Assembly (NCBI GenBank): GCA_017302195.1
Contig: JAFLEG010000117.1
Location: forward strand, 1 to 9,351
Source of the DNA: Verrucomicrobiota bacterium
GTDB lineage: Bacteria; Verrucomicrobiota; Verrucomicrobiia; Limisphaerales; UBA9464
Reading direction: 5' to 3'
Length of the DNA stretch: 9,351 nt
Shown: positions 1 to 6,030 of the stretch, one piece after another
Layout: the number at the start of each line of letters is the position of its first letter
Position numbering within the stretch: position 1 is the first letter of the stretch
Position numbers and translations under genes: made by a program
Notes under the pieces: generated by a model
Told to the model about the DNA's origin: nothing
Databases searched by the model: none
What the model saw: only the letters and a program-made list of their open reading frames with translations

Positions 1-1059
1 GCCGATGCAGCTCATGGTGCGGGCGGGTTGGACGAAATCCGGCTGTCCGATCCGGTGACCGGCCTCCTTCTGCCGGACGATGGCGGAGAGCGCATCGGCC
101 AGTGCGTCGTCGGAAGCCCCGGAGCGCAGCAGGGGCCGGAGGTCATGTTCGCCCAGGCTGAAGAGGCAGGTGCGGATCTTGCCGTCCGCCGTCAGCCGCA
201 GCCGGTTGCAGTGACCGCAGAAGGGCTCGGTGACCGGGGCAATGATGCCCAGCTCGCCTCGCCCGTCGGCAAAGGACCACCGCCGGGCGGTTTCGGAGGG
301 ATTGGCCCGGGAATCCACCGGGATCAGTTCGAGGCGCTGCTGCACCCGGGCCAGGATTTCCCGGCCGGAGACCACGAGATCCCGCTGCCAGGCCCGGCTG
401 GAATCCAGCGGCATGAACTCGATGAAGCGCAGGCTGAGCCCCTCGCGCTGGCCAAACTCGGCAAGCGATTCGACCTCGGAATCATTGATGCCGCGGATCA
501 CCACCGCATTCACCTTCACGGGGGCGAAGCCAAGGTCCCGTGCCTGCCGGATCGCCCCCAGCACCTCGGTCAATCCGTCCCGTCCCGTCATGCGCCGGAA
601 GTTTTCCCGGTCCAGGGAATCCAGGCTGAAGCTGACGCGGTGAAGTCCGGCATCGCGCAGGGCCCTGCCCACCGGGGCAAACCGGAAGCCGTTGGTGGTC
701 AGCGCGAGGTCCCGCACGCCGGCAAGACGGGAGAGGCGTCCCACCAGCGTTTCGACATGGCGCCGGAGCAGCGGCTCCCCGCCGGTCAACCGCACCTTCT
801 CGATGCCCAGGCGGACCGCGACGCGGACCACCTGCTCGATCTCCTCGTAGGTCAGGATCTCCGAACGCGACTTCCAGTCGTACTGGATGGGCCGGGAGGC
901 GGCGGCACCGGGGGGCGTAAACCGGGACTGGTAGAAGTTGGCCGCGGCCTCGGTTTCCGGCAGGCAGTAGAGGCAGCGAAAATTGCAGCGGTCGGTGATG
1001 CTGACCCGTAGGTCCCGCATCACCCGCCCGTGCGAATCCTCAAGCATGCCGCGCGTCAC
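1..1059 (-). CDS. moaA: GTP 3',8-cyclase MoaA (radical SAM), 3' end cut by the window edge
   Basis: MoaA catalyses the first step of molybdenum cofactor synthesis in the cytoplasm: radical-SAM rearrangement of GTP to 3',8-cyclo-H2GTP, which MoaC then converts to cPMP. Reading the minus strand from 1059 gives 353 residues with no stop. The N-terminal SAM cluster motif CxxxCxxC is at C25, C29 and C32, within ITDRCNFRCLYC. It is followed by the radical-SAM LTGGEP motif. The C-terminal second cluster is CxxC-x13-C at C281, C284 and C298, within FCGHCNRLRLTADGKIRTC. The last visible residues, TMSCIG, match the family's usual C-terminal ...IGG, so only about one residue and the stop are missing. 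Start choice: GTG at 1059 has AGGA at 1067-1070 with a 7-base spacer. ATG at 1047 is possible but has no Shine-Dalgarno, and an in-frame TAG lies at 1069-1071. The protein is about 20 residues longer than E. coli MoaA between the first cluster and the LTYEEI helix. Divergent from the gene at 1453. Confidence 0.96.
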   Translation of the reverse strand, partial: MTRGMLEDSHGRVMRDLRVSITDRCNFRCLYCLPETEAAANFYQSRFTPPGAAASRPIQYDWKSRSEILTYEEIEQVVRVAVRLGIEKVRLTGGEPLLRRHVETLVGRLSRLAGVRDLALTTNGFRFAPVGRALRDAGLHRVSFSLDSLDRENFRRMTGRDGLTEVLGAIRQARDLGFAPVKVNAVVIRGINDSEVESLAEFGQREGLSLRFIEFMPLDSSRAWQRDLVVSGREILARVQQRLELIPVDSRANPSETARRWSFADGRGELGIIAPVTEPFCGHCNRLRLTADGKIRTCLFSLGEHDLRPLLRSGASDDALADALSAIVRQKEAGHRIGQPDFVQPARTMSCIG

Positions 1060-1066
1060 GCGGACA

Positions 1067-1070
1067 TCCT
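1067..1070 (-). promoter_or_regulatory. Ribosome binding site of moaA
   Basis: AGGA read on the minus strand, 7 bases before the GTG at 1059-1057. It decides between that GTG and the ATG at 1047-1045, which has no purine-rich stretch at a usable distance. The four extra residues (MTRG) lie before the family-conserved LEDSHGRV segment, so either start keeps the whole enzyme. Confidence 0.55.
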
Positions 1071-1157
1071 AGCCGGGTTGGCCGCGGGCGCCATGCACGA
1101 ATGGTCCCGATCCCGGCGTGGCGGGGATGGCGCTCCGCACGTTCAGAACGGTCTCCA

Positions 1158-1222
1158 CCGATGCGAGAAATCCCCGCCGGTGTCGCGGGAATCCCGGGCA
1201 CGGTTCGCGGGACCCGCATCGG
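1158..1222. other. Possible three-way-junction structured element
   Basis: An 8-base perfect inverted repeat, CCGATGCG at 1158-1165 and CGCATCGG at 1215-1222, encloses two further hairpins. Hairpin A pairs 1173-1177 (CCCGC) with 1185-1189 (GCGGG) across a 7-base loop. Hairpin B pairs 1192-1196 (TCCCG) with 1208-1212 (CGGGA) across an 11-base loop. Junction strands are 7, 2 and 2 bases. Such a layout could be a leader RNA of moaA (about 100 bases upstream on the minus strand), part of the plus-strand leader, or a small dispersed repeat. It does not fit tRNA rules: there is no T-arm next to the closing stem and no anticodon arm. I do not recognise it as the Moco riboswitch, and GC-rich DNA gives short stems easily, so function is open. 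Confidence 0.35.
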
Positions 1223-1223
1223 A

Positions 1224-1244
1224 AGTTCGCACCGGGAGTTCGCA
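1224..1244. repeat. Two direct copies of AGTTCGCA, 13-base period
   Basis: AGTTCGCA occurs at 1224-1231 and again at 1237-1244, separated by CCGGG. The pair begins one base after the branched inverted repeat ending at 1222. Spacing near one helical turn would suit a protein binding two sites on one face of the DNA, but no regulator is encoded nearby to support that, and chance is possible. Confidence 0.4.
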
Positions 1245-1452
1245 TTGGACGCCTGCCACGCCGCGAGGCAGCCTCCGGACATGTTCCAGAGCCGGAAGGC
1301 GCCCATGGATCGTTCGTGGAGGAAGTCGCGCATCGCGGCGCGAATCCTTCGGCGCGGACAGATCGGGGCGATCTCGGTCCGGGACCGCCGCCTGGCCCGC
1401 CAACTGGCAGAGGATCCCGGCGTTACCTCGCGTCTGATCCACCAAGCCCTTC

Positions 1453-2124
1453 ATGGTCTTTCATCCCGAGAATCTCGACTGGGAGTCCGATGCCGGCCGG
1501 TTGATTGACCGGTTGGCCGCCTCGCTTCCGGCGACACCGCGGATGGAGATCAACGTCTTCGGGTCGGCCCCGTTGCAGTTGCTGGTGGAGCGCTCCTTTC
1601 TGAGTGCCGGCGTGGACCTGTTTACCACGGAGGACGACAGCGGCACCCTTGCGCAGTGGATTGCCGCGCAGCGGCTGAACACCCCGGCCCTGCACTTTGA
1701 GGTCTGTGAACCGCTGGCATTCCGCTCAACCTTCGACTGGCAGTCCCGTGCGGTGGAGTCGGAACGTCACGGTCATCGGATCCGGTTCGTGCATCCCTGG
1801 GATGTCCTGGTGAGCAAGGTCCAAAGGCTGGAGGAAAAAGACCTGCACGCCTTCCGCCGGGTGATCCAACAAACCGGACATCCCACCGAGGCGGAGTTCC
1901 TCCGGCACCTGCAGAAGGCGGTGGACCTGTATCGCCCGCGCTTTGACGAGGAAGACGCTACCGGGGACATGACGGCCAACACCCGCCGGCTCTGGCACGA
2001 GATTTGGAATCGGGAGATGGATCCGCGCGTGGAGATCATCCGGCCGGCCATTGAGCGGGCGAATCGTGCGTTTTCAGGTTTCGACCCCACATTGAAGGCC
2101 CAGCTCCGGGAAATCGGCGGATAG
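1453..2124 (+). CDS. Nucleotidyltransferase-fold protein, DUF6036/AbiEii-like
   Basis: 223 residues, no signal peptide or membrane segment, so probably cytoplasmic. Residues 32-58 have the shape of a nucleotidyltransferase core strand-loop-helix: NVFGSAPLQL (the hG[GS] motif, G37-S38), then SAGVDLFT (51-58) where the family normally has a D-x-D metal site. Here only D55 is present, and G53 stands in the position of the first Asp. Further on, HPWDVLVSKVQRLEEKDLHAF (about 114-134) matches the 'P-x-D-hhh-x-K-hxR-x-x-x-K-D-hxD' region of the DUF6036 and AbiEii-like groups. Some relatives act as toxins that modify RNA or protein; others have no known role. ATG at 1453 is the only start after the in-frame stop at 1435-1437, and no Shine-Dalgarno precedes it. 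No recognisable antitoxin partner is seen. The next gene begins 34 bases downstream. I am confident that it is a gene, and moderately so of the family. Confidence 0.72.
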   Translation: MVFHPENLDWESDAGRLIDRLAASLPATPRMEINVFGSAPLQLLVERSFLSAGVDLFTTEDDSGTLAQWIAAQRLNTPALHFEVCEPLAFRSTFDWQSRAVESERHGHRIRFVHPWDVLVSKVQRLEEKDLHAFRRVIQQTGHPTEAEFLRHLQKAVDLYRPRFDEEDATGDMTANTRRLWHEIWNREMDPRVEIIRPAIERANRAFSGFDPTLKAQLREIGG

Positions 2125-2158
2125 TTGAGTTGGCGGAGCCGCTGGCTACGCTGGCCCC

Positions 2159-5100
2159 GTGGTTCGAACTGCTGCAGTTCTTCTCATCCTGCTCATTGGT
2201 GCGCTGCGGCCGGGGGCGCAGCATGCGGCATCGCCGGCGGCCTTTGCCTCGGCGGCGTCGGAGGCGCGGAAATTCCAACTGGCGCCCGGGCTGAAGCTCG
2301 ACGTGTGGGCGGCCGAGCCGCAGCTCAGCAACAGCGTGGCCTTCGGCTTCGACGGCAAGGGGCGGGTGTTTCTGGCGGAATCCGACCGCTGGGCGATCAG
2401 CGTCTTCGACATCACCGCCCACACGAACTGGCTGCTGGAGGATATGGCCTTTCGCACGGTGGCGGATCGCGCCGCCTTTTTGACCCGCGAGTTCGCCACC
2501 AACCTCAGCCTGTTGACCCGCGACAGCGAGACGGTGCGGGTGCTGGAGGACCGCAACGGCGACGGGCGCGCCGATCACTCCCAGGTCGTGGCCACCGGAT
2601 TCCATTCGGTGGTGGACGGCACCGCCGCCGGCATCCTCGCCGACCGCGACCACCTCTACTTCGCCAACATCCCCACTCTGTGGCGGCTTCAACCGCTGCC
2701 CTCCGGCCCTCCTTCCCCCACTGAAAACTGGCAACTGAAACCTGAAAACCTGGCGACCGGCTTCGGCGTCCACATCGGGGTGTCCGGCCACGATTTCCAC
2801 GGCCTGATCAAGGGGCACGACGGCCGCATCTACATGAGCTTCGGCGACCGGGGCGTGTGCCTCACCAACCGCGAGGGGGTGCTCATCAACCTGCCGGACA
2901 CCGGAGGCGTCCTGCGCTGCGAACCGGACGGCAGGAACCTGGAGGTGTTCTGCTACGGGCTCCGGAATCCGCAGGAGCTGGCCTTCGACGACCTGGGCAA
3001 TCTTTGGACCGTGGACAACGACACCGCCGGCGCCGATCCCTGCCGCGTGCTGCATCTGGTGGAGGGCGGTGACTACGGGTGGCGCACCAGCTATCAGCAC
3101 ATGGAAGGATTTGGTCCGTGGGTGCAGGAGGAGCTTTGGAAGGGCGGACAGGACGGCATCCTGCCTCCCGCCGGCACCGTCAGCCAGGGTCCCAGCGGGC
3201 TGGCCCTCTATCCCGGCACCGGCTTTGGGGAGCGTCTCAAGGGCACCTTTCTGCATGCGGATTTCCCGGGCGGCGTGTGGGCCTTCACCGTCAAACCGCA
3301 AGGCGCAAGCTACGTTGTGGACCGCAAGGAGAAGTTCCTGTGGAACTGCTGGCCGACCGACGTGGACTTCGGTCCCGATGGCGGGGCGTACATCCTCGAC
3401 TGGGTCAGCGGCTGGGGTCAGACGCCGCGGGGACGGATTTATCGCCTCACGCCCAATCCGGCGCTGGCGCCGGGAGAGGTGCAGCTCGCGGCCGAGACGC
3501 AACGGCTGCTGGGTGAAGGAATGCTGTCACGAGGAGAGAAGGAACTGCTGGGGCTGCTGGGTCATGCGGACAGGCGGGTGCGCTTGGAGGCGCAGTGGGC
3601 GCTGGCGGGAAGGGGGACCAACTCCCTCACCGGCCTGATCGCCAAGTCGCTGGAGCAGCGCGACCTCATTGCCACGCTACATGCGCTCTGGGCGACTGAG
3701 CAGATCATCCGGGACAACCAGGCCGTCTACCTTCGGGATCACGCGCGAGGTGCGGAACTCGCGAAGCAACTGTGCCGGCTATTCCCGTTGGTGGAATCGG
3801 ATGATCCAGAGATCCGAGGTCAGGCGGCACTTAGTCTGTGTACGATCAACTTGGGCAATGTTCGGGACTTCCTGCCCATCCTTCTGGTGGACCCGGATGC
3901 CAGGGTGCGTTTTCTGGCAGGCCAGGCCATCCTCAGGGCGTTGAAATCGAGTACGGGCTTCGTCAATCCGGGGATTCAGCGTCGCACGGCGGAAGGATTA
4001 CGGCGTCGCGCATCCGCCCTGATTACCAGTGGATCCAAACTGGATCTGTATCTTCAGTCCGTCGGTCAGCGTGGTTATGAGCTCCATGAAGAGGCGTTGC
4101 TGAGAATTGCCGCGGCGGCCGCGAGTCCATGGGTGGAACATGTTGCGATGTCAGTCCTGTGTTGGCTTCCGAGCACCCCACTCCAGAGCGCGGCAGAGGA
4201 CGGTGACTCCGACGTTCGACGTATTGCGGTCGGCACCATGCGCCGCCTCACCAACGCTGCCATCACCCAGTTCCTTTCCGACCCCGATCCCGCACTGGTG
4301 ACCGCGGCCGGACGGGCGATTCACGACGTGCCGATCGTCGAGGGATTTCCGGCGCTGGCCTCGTTCATCACCAAGGTGGATTGCCCCACCTATCTGCACT
4401 CGCGGGTGATTGACGCCTGCTTCCGTCTGGGCACCCAGCAGCATGCGCAGATGCTCGCCGGGTTCGCGGCCCGGGAGGACGTGCCGGACGCCGCACGGGT
4501 CCTGGCGATCCGGGCGCTGGGGGATTGGGAGCGGCCGCCGCCGCTGGATCGGGTGAACGGGCTGTGGCGTCCGCTGGTGACGATCGCGGCCGAGAAGCAG
4601 ACGGATCCGAGTCTCGTCACTTCGTCTGCTACGGGTTCGGGAAATCCGCTGCTGGAGCGGGCGGCGCAGGCGCAGGCGGGGCGCAACCTGGGGCGCGCCT
4701 CCGAGGTGCCCCTGTTGCCGGCGGACCTGGGCCGCTCGGTCTCCTACGCGGACGCGATGGCGCTGCGGCGGAATCCGGCACCGGCCCAGCGCGCCTTCCT
4801 GCGCGTGGCGGGCGACCTGCTGAATCCGCACAACCTCAATGAAGCCGGTGTCCCTGCCGGCAGCCGGGAAGTCCTGCCGCTGCAGATCGCGGTGGTCGAG
4901 ACGTCCGCGCGGCTGCGGGTCAAGGAGGCGGGCACACCGCTCTTTGAGAAGTTCGGGGCTCCGGGGACGCCCCTGGAACTGCGACGGGCCATCCTGCCGG
5001 CGCTGGCGGCGCTGGGCTCACCGCTGACGGGAGACGCTGTGGCTTTGGCGCTGGCGGATGGGGATCCGCTCCTGCGTGCGGCCGGGGTGCCCTTCGTGGA

Positions 5101-5809
5101 CCGGTTGGATGGCGATGGGGCGGTCGGATTACTGGCGGCGCTGATTCCCGGCAAGCCCGGGGAATTGGCCCTGGCGCAGGCAGCGCTGGCGGCGCTGGGA
5201 CGGCGTGCGGCTGCGGATCCACGCGCTGCCGCCGTCCTGCGTGCGCTGGAGTCCACGCAGGGCTCCAGGCCGCTGCCGGCCGGACTCCGCCTGGAGTTGC
5301 GGGAGGCGCTGCGGGAGGCGGGACTGGGGACGGCGCCCGGCGGGGATGCGGACCGGTACACCGACTGCCTGGAGGGAGGCGACGCCGGTCGGGGGCAACG
5401 CGTCTTTCGGGAGAATCCCACGGTGCAGTGCCTCCGCTGCCACCGGGTGGGTGCCGACGGCGGCAGCGTCGGTCCGGATCTCAGCAAGGCGGGCGGGCGC
5501 CTGTCCCGGGCCGAACTGCTGGAAAGCCTGGTCACGCCCAATGCGCGGCTGGCGGCCGGGTTTGAGGCGGTGGTGCTGTCCCTGACGGATGGCACGGAGA
5601 TCATCGGCACCGTGCGCGGCGAGACTCCCGATGCGCTGACCCTGGACGTTTTGGATCCGGACACGGGGGAGGGGACGTCCCGGACCGTGGCGAAGGGGTT
5701 GGTGCGATCCCGGGATCGGGGACCCAGCGCCATGCCCGAAGGATTGGCGGAGGCGTTGACCGTGTTCGAGGTCCGGGACCTTGTGGAGTACCTCGCATCG
5801 CTGCGGTGA
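2159..5809 (+). CDS. Exported beta-propeller dehydrogenase-like protein with HEAT region and c-type heme domain
   Basis: 1216 residues. The GTG at 2159 is the only usable start after the in-frame TGA at 2126-2128. It opens a hydrophobic signal peptide (about residues 1-23), so the protein acts outside the cytoplasm. Residues about 37-430 resemble the 'putative membrane-bound dehydrogenase' beta-propeller of Planctomycetes and Verrucomicrobia (TIGR02604-like, related to glucose/sorbosone dehydrogenases). This part carries a calcium-loop-like D131-R-N-G-D135-G-R-A-D139, the segment GHDFHGL, and CYGLRNPQ (265-272). Residues about 445-1060 are Ala/Leu-rich helical HEAT-like repeats, for example DRRVRLEAQWAL and DPEIRGQAALSL. 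Residues about 1073-1216 form a cytochrome c domain (TIGR02603-like) with CLRCH at 1091-1095 and a probable distal Met at M1192 in SAMPEGL. Known members are thought to oxidise sugars or similar compounds and pass electrons to the heme; substrate and cofactor cannot be read from sequence. A repeat-like insert at residues 177-200 and a lower-GC patch in the HEAT part are unusual. Confidence 0.93.
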   Translation: MVRTAAVLLILLIGALRPGAQHAASPAAFASAASEARKFQLAPGLKLDVWAAEPQLSNSVAFGFDGKGRVFLAESDRWAISVFDITAHTNWLLEDMAFRTVADRAAFLTREFATNLSLLTRDSETVRVLEDRNGDGRADHSQVVATGFHSVVDGTAAGILADRDHLYFANIPTLWRLQPLPSGPPSPTENWQLKPENLATGFGVHIGVSGHDFHGLIKGHDGRIYMSFGDRGVCLTNREGVLINLPDTGGVLRCEPDGRNLEVFCYGLRNPQELAFDDLGNLWTVDNDTAGADPCRVLHLVEGGDYGWRTSYQHMEGFGPWVQEELWKGGQDGILPPAGTVSQGPSGLALYPGTGFGERLKGTFLHADFPGGVWAFTVKPQGASYVVDRKEKFLWNCWPTDVDFGPDGGAYILDWVSGWGQTPRGRIYRLTPNPALAPGEVQLAAETQRLLGEGMLSRGEKELLGLLGHADRRVRLEAQWALAGRGTNSLTGLIAKSLEQRDLIATLHALWATEQIIRDNQAVYLRDHARGAELAKQLCRLFPLVESDDPEIRGQAALSLCTINLGNVRDFLPILLVDPDARVRFLAGQAILRALKSSTGFVNPGIQRRTAEGLRRRASALITSGSKLDLYLQSVGQRGYELHEEALLRIAAAAASPWVEHVAMSVLCWLPSTPLQSAAEDGDSDVRRIAVGTMRRLTNAAITQFLSDPDPALVTAAGRAIHDVPIVEGFPALASFITKVDCPTYLHSRVIDACFRLGTQQHAQMLAGFAAREDVPDAARVLAIRALGDWERPPPLDRVNGLWRPLVTIAAEKQTDPSLVTSSATGSGNPLLERAAQAQAGRNLGRASEVPLLPADLGRSVSYADAMALRRNPAPAQRAFLRVAGDLLNPHNLNEAGVPAGSREVLPLQIAVVETSARLRVKEAGTPLFEKFGAPGTPLELRRAILPALAALGSPLTGDAVALALADGDPLLRAAGVPFVDRLDGDGAVGLLAALIPGKPGELALAQAALAALGRRAAADPRAAAVLRALESTQGSRPLPAGLRLELREALREAGLGTAPGGDADRYTDCLEGGDAGRGQRVFRENPTVQCLRCHRVGADGGSVGPDLSKAGGRLSRAELLESLVTPNARLAAGFEAVVLSLTDGTEIIGTVRGETPDALTLDVLDPDTGEGTSRTVAKGLVRSRDRGPSAMPEGLAEALTVFEVRDLVEYLASLR
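2721..2753 (+). repeat. CTGAAAAC-type units inside the dehydrogenase-like gene
   Basis: Three near-copies of CTGAAA(A)C start at 2721, 2735 and 2742. They are locally A-rich in otherwise GC-rich coding DNA and encode TENWQLKPENL (from T188) just after a proline-rich stretch. The reading frame stays open. Related proteins, from memory, have an Asp-rich DGDG-type loop at this point of the propeller, so the segment may be a simple-sequence insertion or replacement. Confidence 0.45.
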
Positions 5810-5835
5810 GGGGCGGGGGGCGAGGGGCGAGGGGC
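5808..5835. repeat. Four 7-base tandem units GAGGGGC, starting in the stop codon
   Basis: Units at 5808-5814, 5815-5821, 5822-5828 and 5829-5835 read GAGGGGC, GGGGGGC, GAGGGGC, GAGGGGC, followed by a partial GAG. The first unit overlaps the last two bases of the TGA stop (5807-5809). The G-tracts of four or more on the plus strand could form a G-quadruplex in RNA or DNA at the 3' end of the transcript. No Rho-independent terminator with a T-run is present here. Confidence 0.6.
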
Positions 5836-5856
5836 GAGCTTTGGGATCTCCGCGGC

Positions 5857-5897
5857 CTGTCCAGGGGCGCAGAGCATCTGCATGGGAACTTGGACAG
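5857..5897. repeat. Nested inverted repeat in the gap after the dehydrogenase-like gene
   Basis: The outer arms CTGTCCA (5857-5863) and TGGACAG (5891-5897) enclose a perfect inner hairpin, GCAGA (5869-5873), loop GCA, TCTGC (5877-5881). A further pair, GAGCT (5836-5840) and AGCTC (5896-5900), overlaps the outer arm and offers an alternative pairing. CTCCGCGG occurs directly repeated on both sides (5848-5855 and 5905-5912). No T-run follows, so it is not a classical terminator. It could be a transcript-end structure or a small dispersed intergenic repeat. Confidence 0.4.
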
Positions 5898-5980
5898 CTC
5901 GCACCTCCGCGGCGGAAGGATTGCCCCTTGATCCGCTCCGACGATTCGCGTTGGTTCCTGGCAATAATCCGTTGACGTCC

Positions 5981-5995
5981 CCGCCGCCTCGGCGG
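5981..5995. repeat. GC hairpin upstream of the secreted-protein gene
   Basis: CCGCCG (5981-5986), loop CCT, CGGCGG (5990-5995): a perfect 6-base stem with a 3-base loop, ending 35 bases before the ATG at 6031. A TTGACG at 5972-5977 directly before it resembles a -35 hexamer, but I see no matching -10. The hairpin may sit in the 5' leader of the next gene or be a terminator-like remnant without a T-run. Confidence 0.3.
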
Positions 5996-6030
5996 CACAA
6001 GCAGGCCATCCTCCTCACGGAACTCCCGTC

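Larger units (their letters stand above)
1060..1452. other. Divergent intergenic region with short inverted repeats and no convincing gene
   Basis: This 393-base stretch separates moaA (minus) from the nucleotidyltransferase-like gene (plus), so it should hold the promoters of both. I could not pick a convincing -35/-10 pair in such GC-rich sequence. Several reading frames stay open here, but their translations are rich in Arg, Ser, Pro and Gly, and they overlap each other on both strands, as expected by chance at high GC. It contains a possible branched fold at 1158-1222, two copies of AGTTCGCA, and a small imperfect stem at 1110-1128 (ATCCCG pairing with CGGGGAT with one bulged G). The stretch from about 1245 to 1330 has no feature I can name. 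Confidence 0.6.

Noticed and set aside
28..1011. A 327-codon open frame on the plus strand
   Set aside because: It is the antisense shadow of moaA, whose iron-sulfur motifs are intact on the minus strand.
1158..1222. tRNA-like cloverleaf
   Set aside because: Although branched, it lacks a T-arm next to the closing stem, an anticodon arm of the right size and a discriminator/CCA layout.
1040..1333. A 97-codon minus-strand frame (opening MRDFLHERSMGAFRLWNMS) upstream of moaA
   Set aside because: It overlaps the moaA start, has no ribosome site, and becomes Arg/Pro-rich. It crosses the possible RNA fold. It may be part of a dispersed intergenic repeat, but I cannot show that here.
2125..2158. 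Terminator or promoter between the nucleotidyltransferase-like and dehydrogenase-like genes
   Set aside because: Only 34 bases, with GCTGGCTACGCTGGCC partly repetitive, but no stem with a T-run and no promoter-like hexamers.
2036..3502. A 488-codon open frame on the minus strand
   Set aside because: It is antisense to the signal peptide and propeller of the dehydrogenase-like gene, with no recognisable domain and biased composition.
5972..5977. TTGACG as a -35 promoter box for the secreted-protein gene
   Set aside because: No acceptable -10 hexamer lies 16-18 bases downstream; the spacer is occupied by the CCGCCG/CGGCGG hairpin.
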